From: SAT2750 sp964476375
GTDB taxonomy: Bacteria; Planctomycetota; Planctomycetia; Pirellulales; Pirellulaceae
Direction: 5' to 3'
DNA: 64,000 nt
Assembly: GCA_964476375.1 (NCBI GenBank)
Contig: CAYYZW010000196.1
Location: 1 to 64,000 of the forward strand
Numbering within the stretch: position 1 is the first letter of the stretch; every line of letters begins with the position of its first letter. Of the stretch, positions 43,932 through 52,714 are shown one piece after another. The position numbers and the translations under genes were made by a program. The notes under the pieces are model-generated. The model worked only from the letters and a program-made list of their open reading frames with translations. It made no database searches and was not told where the DNA came from.

Positions 43932-44933
43932 CTAGCGGGGCCAGACCAGCCGGCCGGCCACTTTCACCCGTACTTTCCAGAGTGTCTTGCCGGCGGTGAT
44001 ATAGAGCGTCTTCAGGTCTGCATCCCCAAAGCAGCAGTTCGTCACCATGTCCTCGGGCACCTTGATCACGCCCTTGAACTTGCCTTCCCCTGAGAAAACG
44101 TAAACCCCGCCCGGGTTATCGGTCGTCTGGTTCACGTAGGCCCGATCGGCTCCGCCGGTGACATAAAGGTTGTCCTCGCTGTCGATGCACATCCCGTCGC
44201 CACCACGCCCCTTGCCCCAGTCGTAAAATTCTTTCCCCGCACCGCTGGCATTTCCCTCGTCATCCAGCGGAAAGGCCCAGAGCTTGCGGACCGGCGTGAT
44301 TGGCTGGTTGTCGACGACGTAGAGCGTCTTCTGGTCCCTGGATATGGCAATGCCGTTGGGACGGGATACCTGGCCCTCGCCGAGCACGCGAACCAGCCCG
44401 GTTCCGTCCGGGTTGACCCGGTAGACACCCTCCACATCCAGCTCCAGCCCGTCGCGATCCGGCCCGTAGTAGGGATCGGTGAAGTAGATCCGCCCCCGCT
44501 CGTCAATGCAGAGGTCATTGGGGCTGTTAAATCGTTTTCCCTCGTAACGGTCGACAATCACGGTTCGTGCTCCACTGACCACGTCGATCTTGCTCAGCCG
44601 CCGACCCCCCAGGCCTCCCCGTTCATTTCCCTCGCAGGCAATCAGGAAACCATGGGAGTCAAACATCAGGCCATTGGCCCGGCCGCTCGGCCGCAGGAAC
44701 GTGGCGGCATCGGCCGCACCGGGTGCGAGACGCATGATGCGGTTATTGGCGATGTCGGTGAAAAAGACACTTCCATCACGGTGATAGGCCGGCCCCTCGG
44801 TAAAGACGAGTTCCGTGGCCGCCTCCACGTCCCCATCGGCAACCAGATCCCGCGGGGCCTTGATCGCCTGGGCCCCGGCAGGTGTTGTTGCCAGCAGCAG
44901 GAACGTGACCAGGACGGGGGAAAGAAATTTCAT
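43932..44933 (-). CDS. Sec-exported SMP-30/gluconolactonase-family protein
   Basis: A 333-residue SGL-family propeller with a Sec signal (about 1-23, ending GAQA). Metal-site positions match the family: Glu in FTEGPAY, Asn in SPNDLCID, Asn in RPNGIAI and Asp in GDGMCID. It is a paralogue of the Tat-exported protein at 9.3 kb but uses the other export route. It lies 46 bp downstream of the large propeller-cytochrome gene, probably in one transcript. Periplasmic lactone hydrolysis after a dehydrogenase step would make sense of the pair. Confidence 0.83.
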   Translation of the reverse strand: MKFLSPVLVTFLLLATTPAGAQAIKAPRDLVADGDVEAATELVFTEGPAYHRDGSVFFTDIANNRIMRLAPGAADAATFLRPSGRANGLMFDSHGFLIACEGNERGGLGGRRLSKIDVVSGARTVIVDRYEGKRFNSPNDLCIDERGRIYFTDPYYGPDRDGLELDVEGVYRVNPDGTGLVRVLGEGQVSRPNGIAISRDQKTLYVVDNQPITPVRKLWAFPLDDEGNASGAGKEFYDWGKGRGGDGMCIDSEDNLYVTGGADRAYVNQTTDNPGGVYVFSGEGKFKGVIKVPEDMVTNCCFGDADLKTLYITAGKTLWKVRVKVAGRLVWPR

Positions 44934-44979
44934 GGGTTACCTCGTGGTGATGCAGGAAAGGTTGGTGCCGGCGAACAGC

Positions 44980-47964
44980 TTACTTCTTGAAAACCTGGTG
45001 GCTGCTGTCGCCCCCGGAAATCAGGAATGCAACCAGGTCGAGGATCTCCTCTTTTGTCATTCGATTGAGCAGCCCCTTGGGCATGGGCGATGTCTTGGAG
45101 ATGGTGATCTCGTCTATCTGGTTTCGGTTGATCGCGACTTGCTGGTTCGGGGCGGTCAGGTCCGTGTTGAGCATCATCCGGTCTCCATTGAGATTCACGA
45201 CGACACCGGTATGAACACGCCCGTCGTCGGTAATCACCACGACGGCAGAAAACTGTTCATTGATGACCTTGCTTGGATGGATCACCTGGTCGAGGAGATC
45301 ATGGGCCGAGTATCTCCTGCCGGCAGATGTGAGGTCCGGCCCGGTGATGCCCCCCTGGTTATTAAACCGGTGACAGGCAAAACAGCCCGCCGCGGCAAAC
45401 ATCCGTTGTCCGTTTTCAAAATCCCGTGCCTTCAGGTCCGTTCTGGCCGCGTTCGAGAGAGTATCGAGCGTCCACTCGGTCGTCTCACGGCCCTGGAAAA
45501 TCTGTCCCAGGTTCTCCAGCACAGAGACCCGTACCGGTTTCTTTGCCAGAAGTTCCTTCAGCGTGGCTTTTTCTGCTTCACCGAGCGCGGCCACGGCATC
45601 GGTACGAATGAAGGCGATAAACTGGTCAAAACTGGCGCCTCCCCGGTAGCTGGCGGCCTTGAGGAACCAGTTGAAGTACCGTGTTCGCAGCTCGGTAGTC
45701 CAGCCCGTCTTCAGCATCCGCAGCGAACGGGCATATTGAAGCTGTTCTTCCTGGGTGACAGCAGTTTCGATTAAATCCATGGCCCTGGTGGCAACCGTGG
45801 GAGATTCCAGCCAGGCCAGCGTTTCGCAGAGCAGCCAGTTTTGCTCAAAAGTGTCCGCCGGGAATAGTGGATCAAACTTCTCGACCAGCTTTGCCACGGT
45901 CTCACTTCCCGGCCGTCCGAAACGGACCAGCGTGATCTGCAGGGTGCGGTAAAGCGTCAGCTTCTGGGCGTGATTCAATTGGGATGAATCAACAGCGAGT
46001 ATGGCGGCCAGCAACCTGGCTCTCATTTCCAGGTCGACCGGCCCGGTTTGATCATCACGGTGTTGTGGACAGGTGCCAGTGACGCGAGTCAGCGCGAGCA
46101 GCGCTTCGACCTGCGTGGCCGGGTTGGGGTCCGAGAGAGCCCGCTCTGCCCATGTGTCGGTTGGCTGGTGCTCGATTGCCATTCGAGCGGCCCAGCGGAT
46201 AAAGCGGTCATCCTCTTCCAGGTAAGGCCAGGCGGTCTCGACGGCCGTGGCGTCCTGTTTTCCATGAAATGCCTCCAGCATATGGCGAGTTTCTCTGCTC
46301 TTGTTCGGTTGTGGTTGTGCCTGGACCAGGGCGGTCGATTCCTTTCCAACATAGGTCACCCGGTACAGCCCGGATTGAACACGGCGGCCGCCAATCGTGA
46401 AATACATGGCACCGTCATCCGGGTGGACCACCAGGTCGGTAATCGGGAGGGGGGCACCGGTGACAAACTCTTCCTTGGTGGCGGTATAACCAGAGCCCTC
46501 CGCCTCCAGGTGGACGGCGTAAAGCTTGCCCCAGCTCCAGTCCAGGGCATACAGGGCGTTCTGGTATTTTGCCGGGAACGTGGCACCATAACCAAAGGTC
46601 ATACCGGTCGGGGAGCCTGGTCCAATGTCCAGTACACCGGGAAGATTGTCGGCATAGAACACCGGCCGTTTGCCGGCCCCGTTTCGCCAGCCGAACTCGC
46701 CGCCACTTGTCACCAGGCAAATACGCGTGGGGCGGTACCAGGGGGTGTTGAAGTCATATTCCATGTCCGCGTCATAGGTAAACAGCTCCCCATCGCGGTT
46801 GACCGCGCCGCCAAAGATATTTCGAAATCCGTTTGCGTACGCCTCGAATACCTTTCCATCGGGCGAGACCTTGTAGATGATACCCCCGGGCGCCAGGACC
46901 CCTCGATTGTGGCCGCGACCGTCCGGCATGCTCGGTAGCAGGTGATCCTCGCCCCAGACCTGCCTGACTGGAGAGCTTCGTTCGATACGCGGGGGCTTGG
47001 AGTTGTTTCCCGTGACAAGGTAAAGGGATTTTCCATCGGGCGCGGGTACCACGGCATGGACGCCATGGTCGCCCCTGGACGGCACTTCTCGCAGCAGTTC
47101 GACCTTGTCGAGCTGGTCATCGCCGGTGCTGTCGGTCAGCCGGTAGAGTCCACTGGGTATTTTCTGCTCGTAATCATTAACGCCGCAGTAGAGCGCACCG
47201 AAGGCCCAGACCATTCCATTGACAGCCCGTATTTGTGCCGGAACAGGCTCAATGGCATCTGCATCCAGTGGTGATCCGGCCGAGGGTGGTGCGAATCGAT
47301 AAAGGCTGCCAAATTGATCACTCACGATCAGGCGCCCCTTGCCGTCATGGGTGATGTTCACCCAGGATCCAAGTTCCGTGCTGGGGACGCTGTAAAGGAG
47401 TTCGACCTTGAAGCCATCCAGTACCTTGATGCGATCGATCGGGGTTGCCTGGGGCTGGGGCGGCTCCTTGTTGACCAGCGAGATCCACTGGATCTCCGTG
47501 GCACTTTCCCCGGTGTGGGGGTCAATCCGCAGCTGTGTCAGGTCTGCATCGGGCTTGAAGAAGACCTGGTAGGTTTGCCATTTCTGGCCGGGGTTACGGA
47601 TCTGGAAGCTCACCGAGTTCTTTTCCGAGGTGTCCGGCTGACGGCTTGTACCCCAGAAAACCTGTACGTTGCGGCGACCACGGAAGCGGGCCGAGAAGGA
47701 GAGCTCCTTCCAGCCGGCCGGGGCTGACACGGGAGAGGAAAAGTGGGGGTCGCCGCCGGTGGCCACCACCCGCAGGAGGTTGTCCTTGACCACCAGGTCC
47801 ACGTTATTCACAGATGACCAGCTGGTCTCGCCGGACTCGAAAGTCCATTTCACAACTGCCTTCTCGGCTGCCTGGGAAGCGGGGAGTGGCGGCAGGGAGA
47901 TCGAGTAAAGGTAAACAGAGGCAGAGGCGATCAGCAGCGAGGCAACAGGCAACAGTCGTTTCAT
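44980..47964 (-). CDS. Exported propeller-HEAT-cytochrome c protein (membrane-bound dehydrogenase type)
   Basis: A 994-residue exported protein. After the signal comes a jelly-roll-like domain (about 35-170, VKWTFESGETSW...). A sorbosone/glucose-dehydrogenase-like propeller follows (about 175-540), then a helical repeat region (about 550-850). The C terminus is a haem domain with Cys861-x-x-Cys864-His865 (GCFACH) and a likely axial Met961 (SPMPKG). This is the architecture annotated as planctomycete membrane-bound dehydrogenase with C-terminal haem-binding domain. A sugar-oxidising periplasmic dehydrogenase is plausible, and the adjacent lactonase gene supports it, but the PQQ site cannot be verified here. 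Confidence 0.85.
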   Translation of the reverse strand: MKRLLPVASLLIASASVYLYSISLPPLPASQAAEKAVVKWTFESGETSWSSVNNVDLVVKDNLLRVVATGGDPHFSSPVSAPAGWKELSFSARFRGRRNVQVFWGTSRQPDTSEKNSVSFQIRNPGQKWQTYQVFFKPDADLTQLRIDPHTGESATEIQWISLVNKEPPQPQATPIDRIKVLDGFKVELLYSVPSTELGSWVNITHDGKGRLIVSDQFGSLYRFAPPSAGSPLDADAIEPVPAQIRAVNGMVWAFGALYCGVNDYEQKIPSGLYRLTDSTGDDQLDKVELLREVPSRGDHGVHAVVPAPDGKSLYLVTGNNSKPPRIERSSPVRQVWGEDHLLPSMPDGRGHNRGVLAPGGIIYKVSPDGKVFEAYANGFRNIFGGAVNRDGELFTYDADMEYDFNTPWYRPTRICLVTSGGEFGWRNGAGKRPVFYADNLPGVLDIGPGSPTGMTFGYGATFPAKYQNALYALDWSWGKLYAVHLEAEGSGYTATKEEFVTGAPLPITDLVVHPDDGAMYFTIGGRRVQSGLYRVTYVGKESTALVQAQPQPNKSRETRHMLEAFHGKQDATAVETAWPYLEEDDRFIRWAARMAIEHQPTDTWAERALSDPNPATQVEALLALTRVTGTCPQHRDDQTGPVDLEMRARLLAAILAVDSSQLNHAQKLTLYRTLQITLVRFGRPGSETVAKLVEKFDPLFPADTFEQNWLLCETLAWLESPTVATRAMDLIETAVTQEEQLQYARSLRMLKTGWTTELRTRYFNWFLKAASYRGGASFDQFIAFIRTDAVAALGEAEKATLKELLAKKPVRVSVLENLGQIFQGRETTEWTLDTLSNAARTDLKARDFENGQRMFAAAGCFACHRFNNQGGITGPDLTSAGRRYSAHDLLDQVIHPSKVINEQFSAVVVITDDGRVHTGVVVNLNGDRMMLNTDLTAPNQQVAINRNQIDEITISKTSPMPKGLLNRMTKEEILDLVAFLISGGDSSHQVFKK

Positions 47965-48147
47965 CTGATTCTCTCCATTTTTTACCGACAGCGGTTCCTG
48001 CCAAAATGGTGGACCGGATTCTTGCCGAAGTCAAGTAACGGGGGGTTGGGACGTGTTTAACTGGACTCGTATGAAAACTGTGGGCAAAGAGGGGCGGCCG
48101 CCTGGATCCACGAGGCGAGTACAGCCAGCCGGCCCGCCTGCGATAGC

Positions 48148-48855
48148 TTAGGATCGATCGAGAAGCCTCAGCAGTGTGAGGGTATTCTGCTCAAGCAGCT
48201 GTCCCATGCGGCCAAATACTTTCAGGGCGGCACCCAGGCCGATGGTAAGAAATCCATACAGTATGGAAGCGATCGCCAGCCCAATGACGGCTGGCCCCTC
48301 ATCTGGCGATAGTTCTCCGGTAGCAGCGATAATAAATATCAGTAGACCACCGACAATGGACAGCGCCCCCACGACCACGATGATGCTTCCGGCGATCAGG
48401 ACGGAGCTAATTTCACCACTGGCGATTCGTGTTACCAACCTGTCGCCATGCCCCGGTGCGGCAGGCATGGGAGCAACATGTGATGGTACCATTGCTTGGG
48501 CCTGGGCAGCCTGCTGCATGACGATTGCCTGCTCCTGCCTTTGTTGGCGTTGGCTTTCAGCAGCTATTCGCTTTTGCTCACGCTGTTGCTCTTTTTCCTC
48601 GTCCCGTTGCTGCTTCAGAGCCGCCTCTTGCCTTACTTTTTCTTCTTTCTGTTTCTGCAGCTCTTCTTGGACGACCGGCCAGAGAAGCGTGTCCTTGATC
48701 AATACCCACTCGTTATTGGTGTGCTGCTGGCTAGCGAGCGGGTTTTTCTTGTTAATCTCCCCGCGGACAAAAAGCGCAACGACTTGCTCATCGGTGAGAG
48801 GCCCAAGAACCTTGTCGGATGAAAAACCTGATTGTTGAATAAACCAGTCGGACAT
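48148..48855 (-). CDS. GYF-like domain membrane protein with coiled coil
   Basis: A 235-residue protein. Residues 1-60 match the bacterial GYF_2 pattern (WFIQQSG, LGPLTDEQVVALFVRGEI, NEWVLIKDT). About 60-120 is a Lys/Glu/Gln-rich coiled coil, then a Pro/Ala linker. Two membrane helices (about 150-175 and 185-212) and a short leucine-rich tail complete it. There is no signal peptide, so the GYF part is probably cytoplasmic. GYF domains bind proline-rich peptides in eukaryotes; the bacterial role is not known. It appears monocistronic. Confidence 0.75.
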   Translation of the reverse strand: MSDWFIQQSGFSSDKVLGPLTDEQVVALFVRGEINKKNPLASQQHTNNEWVLIKDTLLWPVVQEELQKQKEEKVRQEAALKQQRDEEKEQQREQKRIAAESQRQQRQEQAIVMQQAAQAQAMVPSHVAPMPAAPGHGDRLVTRIASGEISSVLIAGSIIVVVGALSIVGGLLIFIIAATGELSPDEGPAVIGLAIASILYGFLTIGLGAALKVFGRMGQLLEQNTLTLLRLLDRS

Positions 48856-48934
48856 GTCACGTACCCCCGAAAAGACAAAAATTGTTATTGTTTCGCAAAT
48901 CCGAACCAGTTATCCGCCTGGATAGCATGACGTT

Positions 48935-50245
48935 TTAATCAACCCGCTTGTGACCCTCGATGGTGGTGCCATTCTGGTTCTTGCCAGAATAGCTTTTCCC
49001 GTCGGCGCTCAAGTGAACGTGGTCTATCCAGGCTCCGCCGGGGGCCCTGGGATCCACCCAGCGAAGCAGCAACTGGCGCCCCTCCTGTTTCCAGTAGGAC
49101 TCGCCCGCTGTTCCGGAGACTTCCCCGGTTGCCTCAAGGAAAATGTCGTAACGATCCCTGCCGTTGACGAGATGGTCCCAGTTGCCCACCAGTGGGGAGA
49201 GCTGCTTCCTGTTCCGCTGGCTTGCCTGTGGGTCCAGGAGTGGATCTTTTACGTGAGGCCAGCCGTCGCGCGACCAGGAGACAGGCCGGACCTGGAGAAT
49301 TCGCCCCTTGCGAACATCCTCGGCATCGTAGACGTGGTAAACAAGATAATCACCCTGCCGGGTCTGCAGCAGGCTGTTATGCCCCGGCCCCCGCCAGCGG
49401 GCATCACTGGCCAGAAGCACCGTCCCGCCTCCCTCCTCCATCACAAAACCGCGATTGTCGATAAAAGGCCCCAGTGGTTTCTTGCTGCGGCCGATCACGA
49501 TCTTGTATGTGCTCTTGTCTCCCGCGCAGCAAAAATCCCAGGAGACCATCAGGTAGTAATACGAGCCACGCTTGACCAGGTAGGGGGCCTCGATATTGGG
49601 AGGCTCCGGCTGTTTCGACCGCCGTGCCAGGGAGACATATTCCGGCTGGGTTGAAGAAGGCTTGCCGCTGGCAAGATCGATCTGGCAGCCCTTGATTCCT
49701 GTCCAGTATGAACCCCAGGTGAGGTATGCCTTGCCGTCGTCGTCCACAAGCATGGCCGGGTCGATCGCGTTGTAATCATTCGTGCCGGAGGACTCGATGA
49801 CCATACCCCGGTCCTCCCAGTGATAATCGGGCGCGTCGGGGTCGAGCGTCTTGTTCACCGCCAGGCCTATCACGGATCGCTGGCTGCCGAACGTGGAAAC
49901 ACTGTAATAAAGGTAGTACTGCCCACCGGCATACTGGATATCCGGCGCCCAGATACCATCGCACCCCGGCACGGCCTGTTCTGCCCAGGCTGGGACATGC
50001 CGGTCAAAGACCGTGCCGATTCGCTGCCACTCTTTTAAATCCGTGCTACGCCAGACGACGACGCCATGCCCGGTGGCGAAGATATAGTACCCGCTTCCAT
50101 CGTGGGCCTCGATGACAGCCGGGTCAGGCACGCCCAGGCGAAGCGATTCCTTGGAAGTAGGATTGAACGGCTCCTCGGCATAGACGCTGGCCGAGACCAG
50201 AAGAGGTACCAGGAGCAAAGATCTTATTACAATCCTGCTTTCCAT
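48935..50245 (-). CDS. Exported GH43-family glycosidase (arabinan/arabinosidase type)
   Basis: A 436-residue exported glycoside hydrolase. I start it at 50245, the ATG opening the signal peptide (MESRIVIRSLLLVPLL), behind GGGGA and 4 bp after the upstream gene. The five-bladed GH43 propeller shows the three carboxylates: base Asp41 (VPDPAV), Asp162 (AIDPAM) and acid Glu219 (NIEAPYL). Residues about 345-436 form a C-terminal beta domain often found in arabinanase-type GH43. Likely substrate is alpha-1,5-arabinan or arabinose side chains; xylosidase activity is the main alternative. Confidence 0.88.
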   Translation of the reverse strand: MESRIVIRSLLLVPLLVSASVYAEEPFNPTSKESLRLGVPDPAVIEAHDGSGYYIFATGHGVVVWRSTDLKEWQRIGTVFDRHVPAWAEQAVPGCDGIWAPDIQYAGGQYYLYYSVSTFGSQRSVIGLAVNKTLDPDAPDYHWEDRGMVIESSGTNDYNAIDPAMLVDDDGKAYLTWGSYWTGIKGCQIDLASGKPSSTQPEYVSLARRSKQPEPPNIEAPYLVKRGSYYYLMVSWDFCCAGDKSTYKIVIGRSKKPLGPFIDNRGFVMEEGGGTVLLASDARWRGPGHNSLLQTRQGDYLVYHVYDAEDVRKGRILQVRPVSWSRDGWPHVKDPLLDPQASQRNRKQLSPLVGNWDHLVNGRDRYDIFLEATGEVSGTAGESYWKQEGRQLLLRWVDPRAPGGAWIDHVHLSADGKSYSGKNQNGTTIEGHKRVD

Positions 50246-50249
50246 TGAA

Positions 50250-51239
50250 TTATCCCCGGATGGGATCTGGCTGGGTCCACGGCGGTGGGCAGATTTCATC
50301 CACCCGCGCTAGCACATCCTCGCTGAGGGTGACCCCGGCTGCCGCCACGGCCTGCTGGACCTGTTCCAGCCGGGTGGCCCCGACGACCAGGGAACCAATG
50401 GCGGGCTGTGACAGGGCCCAGGCCAGGGAAAACTGTGCCATCGACAGGTTCGCATCGGCCGCCAGTTGCTCGAGCCCTTCCAGACGGTCAAACAGGCCAT
50501 CGTCCAGTTCCCACAGCCACTGTGGCTTGTCCGCTCCCCGCGATTCCCCGGGCGGTTGCTGACCCCGACGGTACTTGCCGGTCAGGAGCCCACCCTGGAG
50601 CGGCTGGTAGGGGGTCACGCAGATATTCTTCTCGGCACAGAATCCCAGGTCGTGGTGAAATTCCCGCCGCAGCAGGCTGAAGGGGATCTGCGAGGCAACG
50701 ATCGGCGCGAGGCTGTTTCGTTCAGCGATCCAGAGCATCTCGCAGAGCTGGGTGGCATCGTGGTTGGAGGATCCGAGGAAACGAACCTTTCCCTGCTGGT
50801 GAGCCTTGTCCATGGCCGCAAGGGACTCATCCAGCGGGGTCAGCCTGTCCGGCCAGTGCATGATATAGAGGTCGATGACGTCCAGCTGCAGGCGTCGCAG
50901 GCTATGATCGACTTGCTCCAGGATGTGGGCTGCCGAGAGGCCACGGTCCCCAGGTCCTGGGCCGACCGGTGCACAGACCTTGGTGGCCACGATCACCTCG
51001 TCACGACGATCACGGATTGCCTTGCCGAGGATTTCCTCGGCGACGCCCCCGGCGCTTCCCAGCACCCGGTCATATCCCTCGTAGACATTGGCGGTATCGA
51101 TAAAGTTGATACCCAGGTCGATTGCACCATGCACCATCTCTATGGCATCGGCCTCGGCAACGGGTCGCCCGAAGGTCATCGTTCCCAGGCAGATCGGGGA
51201 GACACGCAGTCCACTTGCCCCCAGTTCCTGCTTTTCCAT
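50250..51239 (-). CDS. Aldo/keto reductase
   Basis: A 329-residue AKR TIM barrel with the catalytic tetrad Asp48 (FIDTA), Tyr53, Lys87 (VATKV) and His128 (YIMHWP). It belongs to the YdhF/Tas-like, NADPH-using group. It lies between the aminotransferase (17 bp) and the GH43 gene (4 bp), an odd trio. The reduction partner may be an aldehyde from sugar or amine metabolism. Confidence 0.9.
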   Translation of the reverse strand: MEKQELGASGLRVSPICLGTMTFGRPVAEADAIEMVHGAIDLGINFIDTANVYEGYDRVLGSAGGVAEEILGKAIRDRRDEVIVATKVCAPVGPGPGDRGLSAAHILEQVDHSLRRLQLDVIDLYIMHWPDRLTPLDESLAAMDKAHQQGKVRFLGSSNHDATQLCEMLWIAERNSLAPIVASQIPFSLLRREFHHDLGFCAEKNICVTPYQPLQGGLLTGKYRRGQQPPGESRGADKPQWLWELDDGLFDRLEGLEQLAADANLSMAQFSLAWALSQPAIGSLVVGATRLEQVQQAVAAAGVTLSEDVLARVDEICPPPWTQPDPIRG

Positions 51240-51256
51240 AACCCGTTCCTCGTTGC

Positions 51257-52612
51257 TTATTGCACCATCCGCCGGGCAAAGGTGTCGGTCTTGAGTTCAC
51301 ATTCCAGCTGATCCTCGACCGTTCCACTTTCCAGTGCCTCGCGGATCAGCACCAGTGTTTCCCGCATGGCATCAAGTGTCTGTTCTACTTCCGCCGGGCC
51401 ATGCGAGGCATTCATGTAAAAAGACATTCCCATATGACAGCCCCGCTTTGCCATCTCCTGGATGAACAGTGTGGTGAGCTGTTGCTTGAGCAGGGGATTG
51501 TCCTCCTGGAAGGAAAAGTGCGGATGAAACTCTATCCCCCCGGCGGTCATCGGGACGCCCACCTCCGCGGCAAGGTCACGGACCGATTGAACCAGCCCCT
51601 GGCCCACGTCCGCCAGCTGTGCGGGAACCCCGCGCCGCTCCACCTCGTTGATTGTTGTCAGTGCGGCCCTCAGGCCGACCGTGTCACTCCAGTATGTGCT
51701 GGAGATGAACATCGGGTGCGCGGCTTCCATGACCGCTCGCTGGCCGACGATGGCCCCCATGGCAAAGCCATTGGAGAGGGACTTGGCAAAGACAGCCATG
51801 TCGGGCACCACGTCCAGCCGGGCCTGGATACCACCGGCCGATGGTCGCAGGCCGGTGGAAACTTCATCTAAAATAAGCACCACGTCATGCCGCCTGGCAA
51901 GCTCCTGGACTCCCGCCAGGTAACCTTCCGGCGGCCAGTCGCTCCGCAGCGGTTCCATGATGATCGCCGCCACCTCGCCGTCGTGTTCCCGGAGCCTCTG
52001 CTCGAGGGCCTCCAGGTCACCATAGGGAAACGGGATCGCTGTGCCGGCCAGGGCAGACGGAACTCCGATTGGCTCGATGCCCGGAAGCAGGTGACTGTCC
52101 AGCTGGTCCCCGCCCAGGTTGGCTGCCAGGTACCAGTCATGCCATCCGTGGTAACCACAGAAAAGCACCTTGTCCCTCCCGGTTGCCCCGCGGGCAATTC
52201 TCACGGCAACCAGGCAGGCTTCCCCCCCTCCCTTGGCATAGCGAACCATTTCCGCACAGGGGACCAGTTCGATCAGCCGTTCTGCCAGCTCGATTTCCAG
52301 TGGATGGTTAATCGAGTAAAGGCTGCCGCTGCGGATCTGGTCACAGACGGCCTGGTCGACGACCGGGTCGGCATATCCCAGGATGATGGCACCGATACCA
52401 CTCATCCAGTCGACATATTCGTGGCCGTCGACATCGGTGAACCGTGCCCCGCTCGCCTGCGTCGTGTAAACCGGTGAGATTCCATAGGCGAACCGGGTGG
52501 GTCGGCGGCTCACCAGTTGCGTGCCGCCGGGGATCAACTCCAGTGCCTGCTCGTAAAGCTCCATGGAGCGCGCCACGCGGCCGGAAGCCTGCAAGGCAGA
52601 TTTATCGTTCAT
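51257..52612 (-). CDS. Class III PLP-dependent aminotransferase (glutamate-1-semialdehyde aminomutase-like)
   Basis: A 451-residue fold-type I enzyme. Lys277 (FAKSLSNG) is the PLP lysine, with Asp249-Glu250 (LDEVSTG) and the GYHGWHDWYLA block. The usual SGTEA phosphate-site motif reads GGGEACLVAVR. It resembles the GSA-aminomutase branch used by many secondary aminotransferases acting on sugars or omega-amino compounds, rather than HemL itself. It leads the operon with the AKR and GH43 genes and is divergent from locus D (102 bp). Confidence 0.85.
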   Translation of the reverse strand: MNDKSALQASGRVARSMELYEQALELIPGGTQLVSRRPTRFAYGISPVYTTQASGARFTDVDGHEYVDWMSGIGAIILGYADPVVDQAVCDQIRSGSLYSINHPLEIELAERLIELVPCAEMVRYAKGGGEACLVAVRIARGATGRDKVLFCGYHGWHDWYLAANLGGDQLDSHLLPGIEPIGVPSALAGTAIPFPYGDLEALEQRLREHDGEVAAIIMEPLRSDWPPEGYLAGVQELARRHDVVLILDEVSTGLRPSAGGIQARLDVVPDMAVFAKSLSNGFAMGAIVGQRAVMEAAHPMFISSTYWSDTVGLRAALTTINEVERRGVPAQLADVGQGLVQSVRDLAAEVGVPMTAGGIEFHPHFSFQEDNPLLKQQLTTLFIQEMAKRGCHMGMSFYMNASHGPAEVEQTLDAMRETLVLIREALESGTVEDQLECELKTDTFARRMVQ

Positions 52613-52714
52613 AACAATTACTCACTATCCTGCCGCGGGATTGAAAGAGGCTCCCGCGGCTGTCATTATCATGGGAACAGGAAAGACGGCCTGCTGTGTC
52701 TGGAGCTGATCCTC

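Noticed and set aside
52517..52714. Upstream extension of the locus D cytochrome-type gene by 66 codons
   Set aside because: It runs into the divergent aminotransferase gene and would bury the signal peptide that begins at 52715.
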